Assembly (NCBI RefSeq): GCF_003355155.1
Contig: NZ_CP031320.1
Location: 3,897,367 to 3,961,366, forward strand
DNA: 64,000 bases
Reading direction: 5' to 3'
From: Streptomyces armeniacus
GTDB lineage: Bacteria; Actinomycetota; Actinomycetes; Streptomycetales; Streptomycetaceae
The notes below the pieces were generated by a model that was given only the letters and a program-made list of their open reading frames with translations, made no database searches and was not told where the DNA came from. Made by a program: the position numbers and the translations under genes. Below, in pieces: positions 49,997 to 58,956 of the stretch; within the stretch, counting starts at the first letter, position 1, and each line of letters opens with the position of its first letter.

Positions 49997-50179
49997 ATGA
50001 TGCCGGTCGAGACAACGCGCACGCTCCCCACCGAAACGATGGCAGACGACGTAGAGGCGCTGCTGAACCCAGCAGAGGCCGACGGCACGTTCCGCGACTC
50101 GGCCGAGTGCGCACTGCTGCTCCTCGCGGGCGGCAAGGCCCTCCTCGCGCCCCCCACCCCGCGGCCGAAGAAGGGCTGA
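49997..50179 (+). CDS. 60-aa peptide, first gene of an uncharacterised operon
   Basis: Two tandem ATGs with a TAGGAG ribosome site. The N-terminal half is polar and acidic (TRTLPTETMADDVEALLNPAEADG), the C-terminal part ends DSAECALLLLAGG then ALLAPPTPRPKKG. There is a single Cys and a Lys/Pro basic end. No signal peptide. The layout (acidic leader, hydrophobic core with Cys, at the head of an operon) resembles a RiPP-type precursor, but it could equally be a small regulator. No homologue is recognised. Confidence 0.7.
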   Translation: MMPVETTRTLPTETMADDVEALLNPAEADGTFRDSAECALLLLAGGKALLAPPTPRPKKG

Positions 50180-50187
50180 CGCGGATC

Positions 50188-50991
50188 GTGGAAGCGGAGC
50201 GTTCTGACGCTACGAGCCGTCTGCCGGACGTAGTGCAGGAGTTCGCGTCAGCGGTCGTCTCCGCCCTCCGGGGCGGGGACGGCCGTTTCGACGTGCTGGG
50301 CTCGGTGCTCACCCCGACCGACGACCCGGTGGCGGTGGCGGCCGTACGCGTGCTGGGCGGGGACGCGCTGGCGCCGTGCACGCTGGCGGGCCAGGTGCCG
50401 ACGGAGGACGGCCTCGTGCTGTTCGAGCGGGCGATCGGCGCGTTCCCGCCGAAGGCGGGCGGGTCCGCGGTGAGCGCCTGGAGCCACTGGGGCATGCGCG
50501 CGGCGCTGCGACGGGCGCGGAGTACGGCCGGGACGGCCGGTGCCGGGACCGGAGCCGGTGCTGACGCCGGTCAAGGACCGTACGGCGACGGGGAGTCGGG
50601 CGCGCCGGACGGTGCCGCACCGGACACCGACTGGGTCGCCGCGCAGAGCTGGCAGCAGATGACACATCAGCTCGCGCAGCTGGCCGCGCTCGCCGTGCCA
50701 GGGCTGGTGCCCCCGCTCGCCCAGGCAGTCGCCGCCCGCCCGGTGGACCTGGCGCGCGGCTTCGTACGCGCCGTACGCCGCCGCGACTGGCTGCAGGCGG
50801 CCGGCGCGGGCCGCTGGCTGGCCGTGACGCGGGGGACGCCGGAGTCCCTCGGCCTGGACACGGGGCTGGACTTCGTCCACCACATGGGCGCGGCCGACGC
50901 GCGCGTGGCCCTGCACGTGCGGGCCGCGCAGCTGGCGCGCGTGCGGGGTGACGGAGCGGCAGCCGCGTACGCCGGGGCGGCGCGCGGATGA
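50188..50991 (+). CDS. Uncharacterised helical protein, second gene of the peptide operon
   Basis: 267 aa from a GTG 8 bases after the peptide stop. Mostly helical, with a Gly/Ala-rich disordered linker around residues 115-150. A Trp/His-bearing C-terminal half (WVAAQSWQQMTHQLAQLAALAVPGLVPPLAQAV..., LDFVHHMGAADARVALHVRAAQLARV). No domain is recognised. Its stop overlaps the next start (50988-50991). Confidence 0.75.
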   Translation: MEAERSDATSRLPDVVQEFASAVVSALRGGDGRFDVLGSVLTPTDDPVAVAAVRVLGGDALAPCTLAGQVPTEDGLVLFERAIGAFPPKAGGSAVSAWSHWGMRAALRRARSTAGTAGAGTGAGADAGQGPYGDGESGAPDGAAPDTDWVAAQSWQQMTHQLAQLAALAVPGLVPPLAQAVAARPVDLARGFVRAVRRRDWLQAAGAGRWLAVTRGTPESLGLDTGLDFVHHMGAADARVALHVRAAQLARVRGDGAAAAYAGAARG

Positions 50992-52196
50992 CGGCGGCGG
51001 ATCAGCAGGCGGCGGACGGGCGGCCCGAACCGGACCGGCTCAGAGCCGGGGGCGGCGGGCCCGGGCACTATCCCGGGCCCGTACCGCCTCCGGCCCTGCT
51101 GGAACGGGTGTCGCGCGCCGCCCTGTCCTGGCTGCACGCACACCTCGGCGACTTCCGGCTGCCGGACCGTGTCACCGACCCGGGCGTGAACCGGAACGTC
51201 ACCCTGAAGCCCCTCGGCGAACTGGCCCAACTCGGCCTGTCCACACTCCGCGCGAGCCCGCCCGGCAGCGAACAGCACCGGCTGTCGCGGGAGATGCTCG
51301 ATTTCGCGTGGCGCGAGACGGGCCGCGGCGACCTGTTCCTGAGCCTCGTACGGGGCGAGCCGCACGCCACGTACCCGATGGAGATCTACGGCGCGTTCGC
51401 GGAGGCCGGGCTGCGGCACGCGGCGTTCGAGGAGTACGCCCGCTTCGCCGCGACGACGCGCGCGTGGCGGCTGTGCGAGCACGAACCGACCCGTGCGCTG
51501 GGGCTGTTCAACACCCTGCGCAGGCTGGGCGTCGGCGCCGACGGGCCGGACGGCTCCGATGGGGCCGAGGGCGCCGAGTACGCCGGGGTGATGCGCCGCA
51601 CCTGGCTCGGCGGGCTCGCCGAGCCCTGGGCCTTCGAGGTGCACGCCGGCTACGCCCTGACGCACTACGTCTTCCACGTCACCAACTGGGGCGAGGCGCC
51701 CGGCCGGCTGCCCGCGGACGTCAGCGACTACCTCGCGCAGTGGCTGCCGTCCTGGCTCGACGGCTGCGTGGAGTGCGAGCAGTGGGACCTCACCGGCGAA
51801 CTGCTCGCCGTCGCCGCGAGCCTCCCTGAGCCGTACGCGCGTGCCGTGCCGGTGGACGCGGCCTGGCACGCGTTCGCGGGCGCGCAGAACGGCGCGGGCG
51901 CCGTCGCGGAGGACGGGCCGCCACCCGTACGGGAGACCGCGGACACCTTCCTGGACTGCTACCACTCCACGCTGGTGGCCGCGTTCGCGGGCGTGCTCGC
52001 CGCCCGCGCCGCCGCCCGCACGGGGATCGGGTCTGACCACCGTACGGAGGCGCCTGACGCCCGTACGGAGACCGAACCGCACCCGCCCGTACGGCACGCC
52101 CCCACCGGTACGCCCCACAGCGCGGCGCCGCCCGCCGCACCCGTGACCACGACAGGCCCGACCGCCACGACCGCCCCCGGGGGAGGACGCCCATGA
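50988..52196 (+). CDS. DUF6895-like protein A of the peptide operon
   Basis: 402 aa, ATG overlapping the previous stop. The core (about residues 35-330) is all-helical and paralogous to the next gene. Shared blocks are LKPLGELAQLG, MLDFAWRET, RRTWLGGLAEPWAFEVHAGYALTHYVFHVTNWGE, LPADVSDYLAQWLPSWLDG, EQWDLTGELLAVAASLPEP and CYHSTLVAAFAGV. The repeated His/Asp/Glu in conserved positions suggests a ligand- or metal-binding site. A ~65-residue Pro/Thr-rich tail is disordered. The DUF6895 name is from memory of similar proteins. Confidence 0.78.
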   Translation: MTAADQQAADGRPEPDRLRAGGGGPGHYPGPVPPPALLERVSRAALSWLHAHLGDFRLPDRVTDPGVNRNVTLKPLGELAQLGLSTLRASPPGSEQHRLSREMLDFAWRETGRGDLFLSLVRGEPHATYPMEIYGAFAEAGLRHAAFEEYARFAATTRAWRLCEHEPTRALGLFNTLRRLGVGADGPDGSDGAEGAEYAGVMRRTWLGGLAEPWAFEVHAGYALTHYVFHVTNWGEAPGRLPADVSDYLAQWLPSWLDGCVECEQWDLTGELLAVAASLPEPYARAVPVDAAWHAFAGAQNGAGAVAEDGPPPVRETADTFLDCYHSTLVAAFAGVLAARAAARTGIGSDHRTEAPDARTETEPHPPVRHAPTGTPHSAAPPAAPVTTTGPTATTAPGGGRP

Positions 52197-53134
52197 CGAC
52201 CAGCGCGCCCACGACCAGCCCGCAGCTCCTGCACCGCGTCGGCGTCGGAGCCCTGGAGTGGCTCGCGGCGAACCGCACGTACTTCCGCGCCCGTACGGAC
52301 GCGGACACCCCCGGGCTGGAGATCATGGAGCGGTTCAAGCCGCTCGGTGAGCTCGCCATCATCGGGAAAGTGCTCTTCCGGGAGGGCGTCGCGGGCTCGC
52401 AGCAGTCCGTGCTCATCCGCGACCTGCTGGACTACGCGTGGCGGGAGCTGCTGGAGAACGGCGAACTGCTCGTCTGGGCGCAGCGCAGGGAGTTCCTGTC
52501 GCCCGTTTCGCTGGAGCTGTACACGCCGTTCAGCGAACTCGGCTACCGCAACCGGCAGGTCGAGGAGAACGCCCGGCTCGCCCGCGAGTCCGCCAGCTGG
52601 GCCGCCCTGGAGATGCACCCGAACCGGCGCCTCGGCATGTCCCGCGTCGAGGCCCGCGCCGGGCTGCCGCCCAGCGTCGACGTGGCGGAGGCCGCCCGGC
52701 GCACCTGGCTGGGCCGTACGCCCGAACCGTGGACCGTCGAGTACCACATCGCGTACGACATCACCCACACCGTCTTCCACCTCACCGATTGGGGTGAGCA
52801 CCCGGAGGCGCTGCCCGCCGACATCGCCGACTACCTCGCGCTGTGGCTGCCGGTCTGGATCGACGACTGGACGGACATCGGGCACTGGGACCTCCTCGGC
52901 GAACTCCTCGTCGTGGACGCCTGCCTGCCGCGTCCCACGCTGGACGCGGCGGCGTGGGAGCGGTACGCGGAGGCGCAGCGCCCGGACGGCGCGATGCCCG
53001 TACGAGGGCCGCTGCCGACGGGTGATCCGTCGGACGTGTTCGACGTGGCGTACCACCCCACGCTCGTCGCCGCGTTCGCCTCCGTCATGGCCACCTCGCG
53101 GGCCATGGCGGCGCTGGCGGGAGCGCCGTCGTGA
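52193..53134 (+). CDS. DUF6895-like protein B of the peptide operon
   Basis: 313 aa, coupled (ATGA, 52193-52196). It keeps the same blocks as protein A (FKPLGELAIIG, LLDYAWREL, RRTWLGRTPEPWTVEYHIAYDITHTVFHLTDWGE, LPADIADYLALWLPVWIDD, GHWDLLGELLVVDACLP, AYHPTLVAAFASV) but lacks the long tail. The tandem paralogues may form a heterodimer or act sequentially. Confidence 0.8.
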   Translation: MTTSAPTTSPQLLHRVGVGALEWLAANRTYFRARTDADTPGLEIMERFKPLGELAIIGKVLFREGVAGSQQSVLIRDLLDYAWRELLENGELLVWAQRREFLSPVSLELYTPFSELGYRNRQVEENARLARESASWAALEMHPNRRLGMSRVEARAGLPPSVDVAEAARRTWLGRTPEPWTVEYHIAYDITHTVFHLTDWGEHPEALPADIADYLALWLPVWIDDWTDIGHWDLLGELLVVDACLPRPTLDAAAWERYAEAQRPDGAMPVRGPLPTGDPSDVFDVAYHPTLVAAFASVMATSRAMAALAGAPS

Positions 53135-54312
53135 CGGAGGCGACCGGTCCGGCGCGCGCGTCCCTGGCCGTCCCCGACGTCGCCGTGTCCGGCGACCCGG
53201 CGCCGGCGGACCGGCTGCGTGCGGCCGTGGCCGAAGTGGACGCGCCCGACGTCGTGTTCGCACACAGCCGCTCCGGCGACCGTACGGTGGTCACCGGCGG
53301 TACGGCGCCGTGCCCGGCGGTGCCGCGCGAGGAACTGCGGTACGAGATCGGGTCCGTCACCAAGACCTTCACCGGGCTGCTGCTGGCCGCGCTGGCGGAG
53401 CGCGGCGACCTGCGGCTGTCCGACCGCGCCGTGGCGCACCTGCCCGGCCGGTCGGGCGCGCCGCGCATCGGCCGCGGGCGGGGACGCCACCGCCGTACGG
53501 CGCACCCGTACGCCGCCGCGCACCCGCGCCCGTACGCGCTGCCGCCCGCGCCCGCACCGTCCCCCGCGCACCCGCACCGCGACGCGATCACGCTGCTGCA
53601 CCTGATGGCGCACACCTCCGGACTCCCGGCGCTGCCCTGGGACTTCTACCCGCAGGGGCTGCCGCGCTGGGGCACCAACCCGTACGCCGGGTACTCCACG
53701 GCACGCCTCCTGGACGCGTTCGCGCGCAGCCGCCCCCGGCACGCGCCGGGCAGCCGCTGGCGGTACTCGAACTTCGGCGTCGCCCTTCTGGGCACCGCCC
53801 TCAGCCGCGCCACCGGCACGCCGTTCGCGGAGCTGATGGCGGAACGCGTCCTGGCGCCGCTCGGCCTGCGCAACACCGCGCTCGCTCCCGCGGGGCCCGG
53901 TACGGACGCGACAGGGCGCCGCAAGGACGGGCTGACCGAGCTGCCGCCGTTCGAGATCGGCGCGTTCACGGCGGCGGGCGGGGTACGCGCCGCGCCCGGC
54001 GACCTGCTGCGCTTCCTGGAGGCCCAACTGCGGCCGCAGGACACGCCGCTGCACGCGGAGCTGACCGCCGTACAGCTGCCGCTGCTGCGGCGCGGTCTGG
54101 GGCACCGGCACACGCACACCCTGACCTGGTTTCAGCACCCGACGGACAGCGGCCCCGTGTACTTCCACGCGGGGGCCACGATGGGGCAGGAGATCTTCCT
54201 CGGCTTCCGGCCCGGCACGGGGACGGCGCTCGTCGCCATCGCCACGCGCCGCCACACGCACTCGTCGGTGCTCGCGCGGCGGGCGTACGAGCTGCTCACG
54301 GGGCCGGCCTGA
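53131..54312 (+). CDS. Class C beta-lactamase-like serine hydrolase, last gene of the peptide operon
   Basis: 393 aa, coupled by GTGA to protein B. Catalytic motifs: SxxK in IGSVTKTFTG, YxN in RYSNFGVAL, and HxG in YFHAGATMG, as in class C beta-lactamases, DD-peptidases and esterases. An Arg/Pro/His-rich low-complexity insertion lies near residues 112-150. No signal peptide, so it probably acts in the cytoplasm, perhaps as a peptidase or esterase on the operon's product. Confidence 0.88.
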   Translation: MTEATGPARASLAVPDVAVSGDPAPADRLRAAVAEVDAPDVVFAHSRSGDRTVVTGGTAPCPAVPREELRYEIGSVTKTFTGLLLAALAERGDLRLSDRAVAHLPGRSGAPRIGRGRGRHRRTAHPYAAAHPRPYALPPAPAPSPAHPHRDAITLLHLMAHTSGLPALPWDFYPQGLPRWGTNPYAGYSTARLLDAFARSRPRHAPGSRWRYSNFGVALLGTALSRATGTPFAELMAERVLAPLGLRNTALAPAGPGTDATGRRKDGLTELPPFEIGAFTAAGGVRAAPGDLLRFLEAQLRPQDTPLHAELTAVQLPLLRRGLGHRHTHTLTWFQHPTDSGPVYFHAGATMGQEIFLGFRPGTGTALVAIATRRHTHSSVLARRAYELLTGPA

Positions 54313-54319
54313 GGCGGCC

Positions 54320-55213
54320 CTACGTGGTGAGGTTCGACAGGTCGAGCCGCGCGAGGCGCTCCGGGTCCGCGAGGACGTCGATGGCGACGATGCGACCGTC
54401 GCGGACCGTGAACCCCAGGACCGACAGCGGCTGCCCGTCCTGCCCCGTCGCGACCACCCCGGCGACGCCGTTGACGAGCGCGGGCCGTGCCGTACGCGCG
54501 ACCTGCGCCATGGTGACCGCGCCGCCCGCCACCGCGGACGCGCCGTGTACGACCGCCGCCGGGCGCAGCGCGCCGCTGTCGGCGCGCAGGACGACGTCCG
54601 GGTCGAGGACGGCGAGGAGCGCGTCGAAGTCGCCGTCGCGCGCCGCCGAGAGGAACGCGTCCACGGCCTCGCGCTGCCGCTCCAGATCGGCGTCCGGCGC
54701 CGGGGCCTGACCGCGGACACGGCGGCGGGCTCGGCTGGCGAGCTGCCGGGCGGCGGCCGGTGAGCGGTCCACGATGGGCGCGATCTCCTCGAACGGGACG
54801 CCGAACAGGTCGTGCAGCACGAACGCGAGCCGTTCGGCGGGCGAGAGCGTCTCCAGGACGACGAGCAGCGCGAGCCCGACGGAGTCGGCGAGCAGCGTCT
54901 GCTGCTCCGGGTCGAGCTCGTCGGCGCCGCTGATCAGCGGGTCCGGCATGTGCACGGAGGGCCGGCCGTCCAGCGGCTCCTCGCGCCGTGCCGTACGGGC
55001 GCGCAGCATGTCGAGGCAGACGCGGCCGACGACGGTGGTGAGCCAGCCGCCGAGGTTCCGTACGGCGCCGGAGTCGCTGCGGCTGAGCCGGAGCCACGCT
55101 TCCTGTACGGCGTCGTCGGCCTCGGTGAGCGAGCCCAGCATGCGGTACGCCACCGCGCGCAGGTGGGTGCGGTGGGCCTCGAAGCGCTCGGCCAGGAACT
55201 CGTTGTCGTCCAT
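54320..55213 (-). CDS. ECF sigma factor, ECF41 type with C-terminal SnoaL-like domain
   Basis: 297 aa. Sigma region 2 (LRAVAYRMLGSLTEADDAVQEAWLRL), region 4 (LSPAERLAFVLHDLFGVPFEEIAPIVDRSPAAARQLASRARRRV), then a SnoaL-like domain (AFLSAARDGDFDALLAVLDPDVVLRAD...) that in ECF41 modulates activity in place of an anti-sigma factor. ATG at 55213 with GGAGG. A near-consensus ECF41 promoter lies 37 bases upstream, so it is probably autoregulated. It converges with the hydrolase gene (7-base gap) and diverges from the lactonase gene. Confidence 0.92.
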   Translation of the reverse strand: MDDNEFLAERFEAHRTHLRAVAYRMLGSLTEADDAVQEAWLRLSRSDSGAVRNLGGWLTTVVGRVCLDMLRARTARREEPLDGRPSVHMPDPLISGADELDPEQQTLLADSVGLALLVVLETLSPAERLAFVLHDLFGVPFEEIAPIVDRSPAAARQLASRARRRVRGQAPAPDADLERQREAVDAFLSAARDGDFDALLAVLDPDVVLRADSGALRPAAVVHGASAVAGGAVTMAQVARTARPALVNGVAGVVATGQDGQPLSVLGFTVRDGRIVAIDVLADPERLARLDLSNLTT

Positions 55214-55249
55214 CGGTGTCCGTCCTCCCTCGGTCATCCTCACAGCAGT

Positions 55250-55276
55250 GACGTCGCGGAGCGGCCCGATGTGACG
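55250..55276 (-). promoter_or_regulatory. ECF41-type promoter of the sigma factor gene
   Basis: On the minus strand CGTCACA (55276-55270), 16 bases, CGTC (55253-55250). The published ECF41 consensus, as I recall it, is TGTCACA-N16-CGTC; only the first base differs. Confidence 0.7.
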
Positions 55277-55378
55277 CGTGTGCACGAGCGTGGCCGGAGG
55301 ATGGTATGGACCTGCTTCCCGCGGAGGGTCATGCTTCTGGTCGGTACATGTCATGCCGTCTCTGTGAAAGGCAGCAAC

Positions 55379-56626
55379 GTGTCGTCACCTCCACCGGAAC
55401 GCACCCCCACCGCGGCTTCCGGAACCACCCCCGCACCTGCCCGCCGCTTCGGGCGCCGCGCCGTCCTCGGCGCCGCCCTGGGCGCGGGCGTCCTCGGCAC
55501 CGGCGTGCTCGGCGCCACCGCCTCCGGCGGCGCGTCCGCCGCACAGCGCGCACCGGGCGCGGCCGCGCGCACCCGGCGGAGCGCGGCCGAGACGCGGCTC
55601 GCGTACCTCGGCACGTACGGCAGGGGCATCATCACCTGCACCTACGACACCGCGACCGGCGCGCTCACCGAGACCAGCGCCTTCGGTGACATCACGGACC
55701 CCGATTTCCTCGCGCTCGGCACGTCCGGCGACGTGCTGTACGCCCTCCACAACGGCGCGGAGGAAGGTGCCGTACGCGCCTTCACGATCGGCGCGGAGGG
55801 CAAACTCAGCCCGCTCGGGGAGGCGCAGTCCACCGGCGGCGCCAACGTCACCCACCTGTCCGTCCACCCCGCCGGCGGCCACCTGCTCAGCGCGAACTAC
55901 GGCGCCGGCAGCGTCGCCGTACACCCCATCGCGGCGGACGGCACGCTGGGCGCGCGCACGGCACTCGTACAGCACGAGGGCTCGGGGCCCGACCCGCGCC
56001 AGGAGGGGCCGCACGCGCACCAGATCATCACGGACCCGGACGGCGCGTACGTGTTCGCCGTCGACCTGGGCACCGACCGCGTCTACACGTACGGGCTCGA
56101 CACGGACAGCGGCGCACTCGAACCGCTCTCCGAGGCCGAGGCGGCGCCGGGCGCGGGACCGCGGCACATGGTGTTCCACCCGGCGGAGCCGTACGCCTAC
56201 GTGGCCAACGAGCTGGACAGCACCGTCACCGCGTACGCGTACGACGCCTCGACCGGCGCGCTCACACCGGGCGAGACCTGGCCGACGCTGCCCGACGGGG
56301 AGGATCCCGGCACCCGCAACTACCCGTCGGAGGTGGCGGTCTCGGCCGACGGCCGGTACCTCTACCTCGCCAACCGCGGTCACGACAGCGTCGCGTGGTT
56401 CGCGGTCGAGGACGGCGGCGCGGCCCTGAGCATCGCGGGCACCGTGCCGTGCGGCGGCACCTGGCCGCGGCACATCAGCCTGTCGCCGTCCGGTGCGGTG
56501 CTGTTCTCCGGCAACCAGAACAGCAACAACGTGGGCATCTTCAACGTTGATCCGGACAACGGTGCACCGACCGCGTCCGGCGACCCCTTCGCCACCGCGT
56601 CGCTGGGCTGCGTGCTGCCCACCTGA
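55379..56626 (+). CDS. Exported lactonase-family beta-propeller protein (6-phosphogluconolactonase-like)
   Basis: 415 aa from a GTG with AAAGG upstream. Twin-arginine signal (RRFGRRAVLGAALGAGVLGTGVLG), then a seven-bladed propeller of the lactonase family (LAYLGTYGRGIITCTYDTATGALTE, VTHLSVHPAGGHLLSANYGAGSVAV, PHAHQIITDPDGAYVFAVDLGTDRVYTY, GPRHMVFHPAEPYAYVANELDSTV, WPRHISLSPSGAVLFSGNQNSNNV). Cytoplasmic relatives hydrolyse 6-phosphogluconolactone; export implies another lactone substrate. Confidence 0.92.
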   Translation: MSSPPPERTPTAASGTTPAPARRFGRRAVLGAALGAGVLGTGVLGATASGGASAAQRAPGAAARTRRSAAETRLAYLGTYGRGIITCTYDTATGALTETSAFGDITDPDFLALGTSGDVLYALHNGAEEGAVRAFTIGAEGKLSPLGEAQSTGGANVTHLSVHPAGGHLLSANYGAGSVAVHPIAADGTLGARTALVQHEGSGPDPRQEGPHAHQIITDPDGAYVFAVDLGTDRVYTYGLDTDSGALEPLSEAEAAPGAGPRHMVFHPAEPYAYVANELDSTVTAYAYDASTGALTPGETWPTLPDGEDPGTRNYPSEVAVSADGRYLYLANRGHDSVAWFAVEDGGAALSIAGTVPCGGTWPRHISLSPSGAVLFSGNQNSNNVGIFNVDPDNGAPTASGDPFATASLGCVLPT

Positions 56627-56674
56627 TCCGTACGAGGGGTCCTGCTCGAGGGGCCTTGCTGCGAGGCGCCCTGC

Positions 56675-57928
56675 TCACGCCGTCGTGAACAGCGTGACGC
56701 TGTTGTGCCCGCCGAATCCGAAGGAGCAGTTGAGCGCGGCGGACATGGCGGCCCGGCGCGGGACGGTGGCCACGACGTCCAGCTTGTGGTCACCGTCCTG
56801 GTGCGCGAAGTTGGCCGTGGGCGGGATCAGCTGGTGCTCCAGCGCCAGCACGGTGTACGCGGCCTCGATCGCACCGGCCGCGCCGAGCGCGTGCCCGACG
56901 ACACCCTTCGGCGCGGTGACGGGCGGCGGCCGGTCGCCGAACACGCGGGTGAGCGCGGCGGCTTCGGCAGCGTCGTTGAGCCGCGTCGACGTGCCGTGCG
57001 CGTTGACGTGCCCGATGTCCTCCGGCACGCAGCCCGCGTCGTGCAGCGCGGCGCGCACCGCCCGTACGGCGCCCGAGCCGTCCGGCAGCGGTGCGAAGGG
57101 GTGGTACGCGTCGGTGGACGCGCCGCAGCCGCGCAGCAGCGCGCGCGTGCGCGCCCCGCGTGCCCGCGCGTCCGACTGCCGCTCCAGGACGAGCACAGCC
57201 GCCCCCTCGCCGAGGACGAACCCGTCGCGGTCGGCGTCGAACGGGCGCGACGCCAGCTCCGGTTGCTCGCGACGGGGTGACAGGGCGCGCATCCGCTGGA
57301 AGCAGGTGGCCGTCATCGGGGACCGCGCGGACTCGCTGCCGCCGGTGAGCACGATGTCGCAGCTGCCGGAGCGCAGCAGGTCGCGCGCGACGCCCAGCGC
57401 GGTCGCCCCCGACGCGCAGGCGCTGGCCGTGGTGAACGACGGGCCGCCCGCGCCGAGATCGATGGCCACCTCGCCCGCCGCCATGTTCGGCACACTGCGC
57501 GGCAGCGCCAGCGGGGACACCCGGTGCGGCCCGCCCTGGTCGAGGTGCCGGAACTCGCCGAGGTACGTCTCCAGGCTGTTGGACCCCACCCCGAGGACGA
57601 CACCGACCCGCTCCCCGCACCACGTACGGGAGTCCAGCCCGGCGTCGTCCACCGCCGCGCGCGCGGCGGCCAGTGCCAGCCAGCCGAACCGGTCGAGGCG
57701 GCGCGCACGGGAGCGCCCCAGCTCGGCGACGACGTCGAACTCGGGCACCCGGCACGAGAAGTCGACCGGCAGACCGGCCAGTTCGGGGTCGCGGGCGGCC
57801 AGGGAGCGCCCCGCGCACAGCGTCGCCCAGTTGGCGTCCACGGTCAGGCCGGCGGGCGTGAACAGGCCGAGGCCGGTCACGGCGACCTCGGGAGCGGGAG
57901 CCTGAGCGGGTAGTGGCGCGGCGGTCAC
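56675..57928 (-). CDS. Beta-ketoacyl-ACP synthase II (FabF-like) of the Ole-type cluster
   Basis: 417 aa. Catalytic triad Cys171 (TTASACASG), His311 (NAHGTST) and His346 (GVVGHALGAAG), all intact, so it should condense malonyl-ACP with acyl chains. The GTG at 57928 overlaps the desaturase stop (GTGA, 57925-57928). Last gene of the ACP-desaturase-KAS II operon; probably extends the acyl chain destined for the Ole enzymes. Confidence 0.93.
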   Translation of the reverse strand: MTAAPLPAQAPAPEVAVTGLGLFTPAGLTVDANWATLCAGRSLAARDPELAGLPVDFSCRVPEFDVVAELGRSRARRLDRFGWLALAAARAAVDDAGLDSRTWCGERVGVVLGVGSNSLETYLGEFRHLDQGGPHRVSPLALPRSVPNMAAGEVAIDLGAGGPSFTTASACASGATALGVARDLLRSGSCDIVLTGGSESARSPMTATCFQRMRALSPRREQPELASRPFDADRDGFVLGEGAAVLVLERQSDARARGARTRALLRGCGASTDAYHPFAPLPDGSGAVRAVRAALHDAGCVPEDIGHVNAHGTSTRLNDAAEAAALTRVFGDRPPPVTAPKGVVGHALGAAGAIEAAYTVLALEHQLIPPTANFAHQDGDHKLDVVATVPRRAAMSAALNCSFGFGGHNSVTLFTTA

Positions 57929-58956
57929 GGCAACTCCGTGGCCGGCCCGGCGGCGGCCCGTACGGCGGGCTGTACGGCGCCCTGTGCGGCGTGCGCGGCC
58001 TGTGCGCGCTGCGTGTCCTGCGTGTCCTGTGCGGCCTGTGCGGCCTGTGCGGCCTGTGCGGCGCTCATGCGCGTGGCGCGGGCGTTCAGGTCCTCGAGGT
58101 AGCGGCCGAGCGCGTCGCGCGCCCGCTCGCCCGCCGGGCCGAGCCCGCCGCGCTCCAGCAGGTCCAGCACCCGCACCAGCGGCTGCAGCACCTGGTCGTG
58201 ATGGCAGCGCAGGTCGTAGATGCCCGCGACGGCCATACGCGCGGCCTTCCCGGTGAACCCCGGCATCCCGTGGCCGGGCATCCGGAAGGTGCGCGCCACC
58301 TCCGTGAACGCCTGCAGGAAGGCGTCCGGCACCAGTTCCACGGCGTGCCGGCAGAGGTCGCGGTAGAAGACCATGTGCAGGTTCTCGTCCGCGGCGATGC
58401 GCGCCAGCAGGCGTTCGCCCGCCGGATCGCCGCACGCCAGGCCCGTGTTGCGGTGGCTGATCCGGGTGGCCAGCTCCTGGATGGTCACGTACGCGATGCC
58501 GTGCAGCAGCGAGGGCTGCTCCAGCCGGTAGCCGCGCTCCAGGTGGCGCATCCGCGCGTCCTCCAGCGCGACCGGATCGACCGCACGCGTGACAGTCAGA
58601 TACGACCGCAGGGCGTGGCTGTGCCGGTCCTCCTCGGCGGTCCAGCGGTGCACCCAGGTGCCCCAGGCGCCGTCCTGCGTGAACCGGCGGGCGATCTCGT
58701 GGTGGTAGCTGGGCAGGTTGTCCTCGGTGAGCAGATTGACGACGAGCGCCTCCCGTACGGCTTGCGGCAGCGCCGACTGCCCCGGCTGCCAGGGCTCGCC
58801 GTCCAGCGGGCCGTCGTAGTCCCGCCCGGCGCCCCAGGGCACGTACTGGTGCGGGAACCAGGGGCGGGCGGCGGCGAGATGGCGGTCGAGGCCGCGGGCC
58901 ACGTACGGCTCGAGCTCGACGGCGATGTCCACGCGCCCGGGCGCCGCGCCGGTCAC
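57925..58956 (-). CDS. Soluble acyl-ACP desaturase (diiron)
   Basis: 343 aa, fatty acid desaturase type 2. Ligands: Glu78 (TEDNLP), Glu109-x-x-His112 (EEDRH), Glu161 (QELAT), and Glu191-x-x-His194 (DENLH), the complete ExxH pair of the diiron site. It would introduce a double bond into an ACP-bound chain using O2 and reductant. The C-terminal ~50 residues are an Ala/Gln/Thr repeat made by 9-bp DNA units (58028-58063). GTG overlaps the ACP stop (58953-58956). Confidence 0.93.
   Translation of the reverse strand: MTGAAPGRVDIAVELEPYVARGLDRHLAAARPWFPHQYVPWGAGRDYDGPLDGEPWQPGQSALPQAVREALVVNLLTEDNLPSYHHEIARRFTQDGAWGTWVHRWTAEEDRHSHALRSYLTVTRAVDPVALEDARMRHLERGYRLEQPSLLHGIAYVTIQELATRISHRNTGLACGDPAGERLLARIAADENLHMVFYRDLCRHAVELVPDAFLQAFTEVARTFRMPGHGMPGFTGKAARMAVAGIYDLRCHHDQVLQPLVRVLDLLERGGLGPAGERARDALGRYLEDLNARATRMSAAQAAQAAQAAQDTQDTQRAQAAHAAQGAVQPAVRAAAGPATELP

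Noticed and set aside
52347..54710. Long plus-strand frame across the DUF6895-like B and hydrolase genes
   Set aside because: Out-of-frame reading of two coupled genes with clear motifs.
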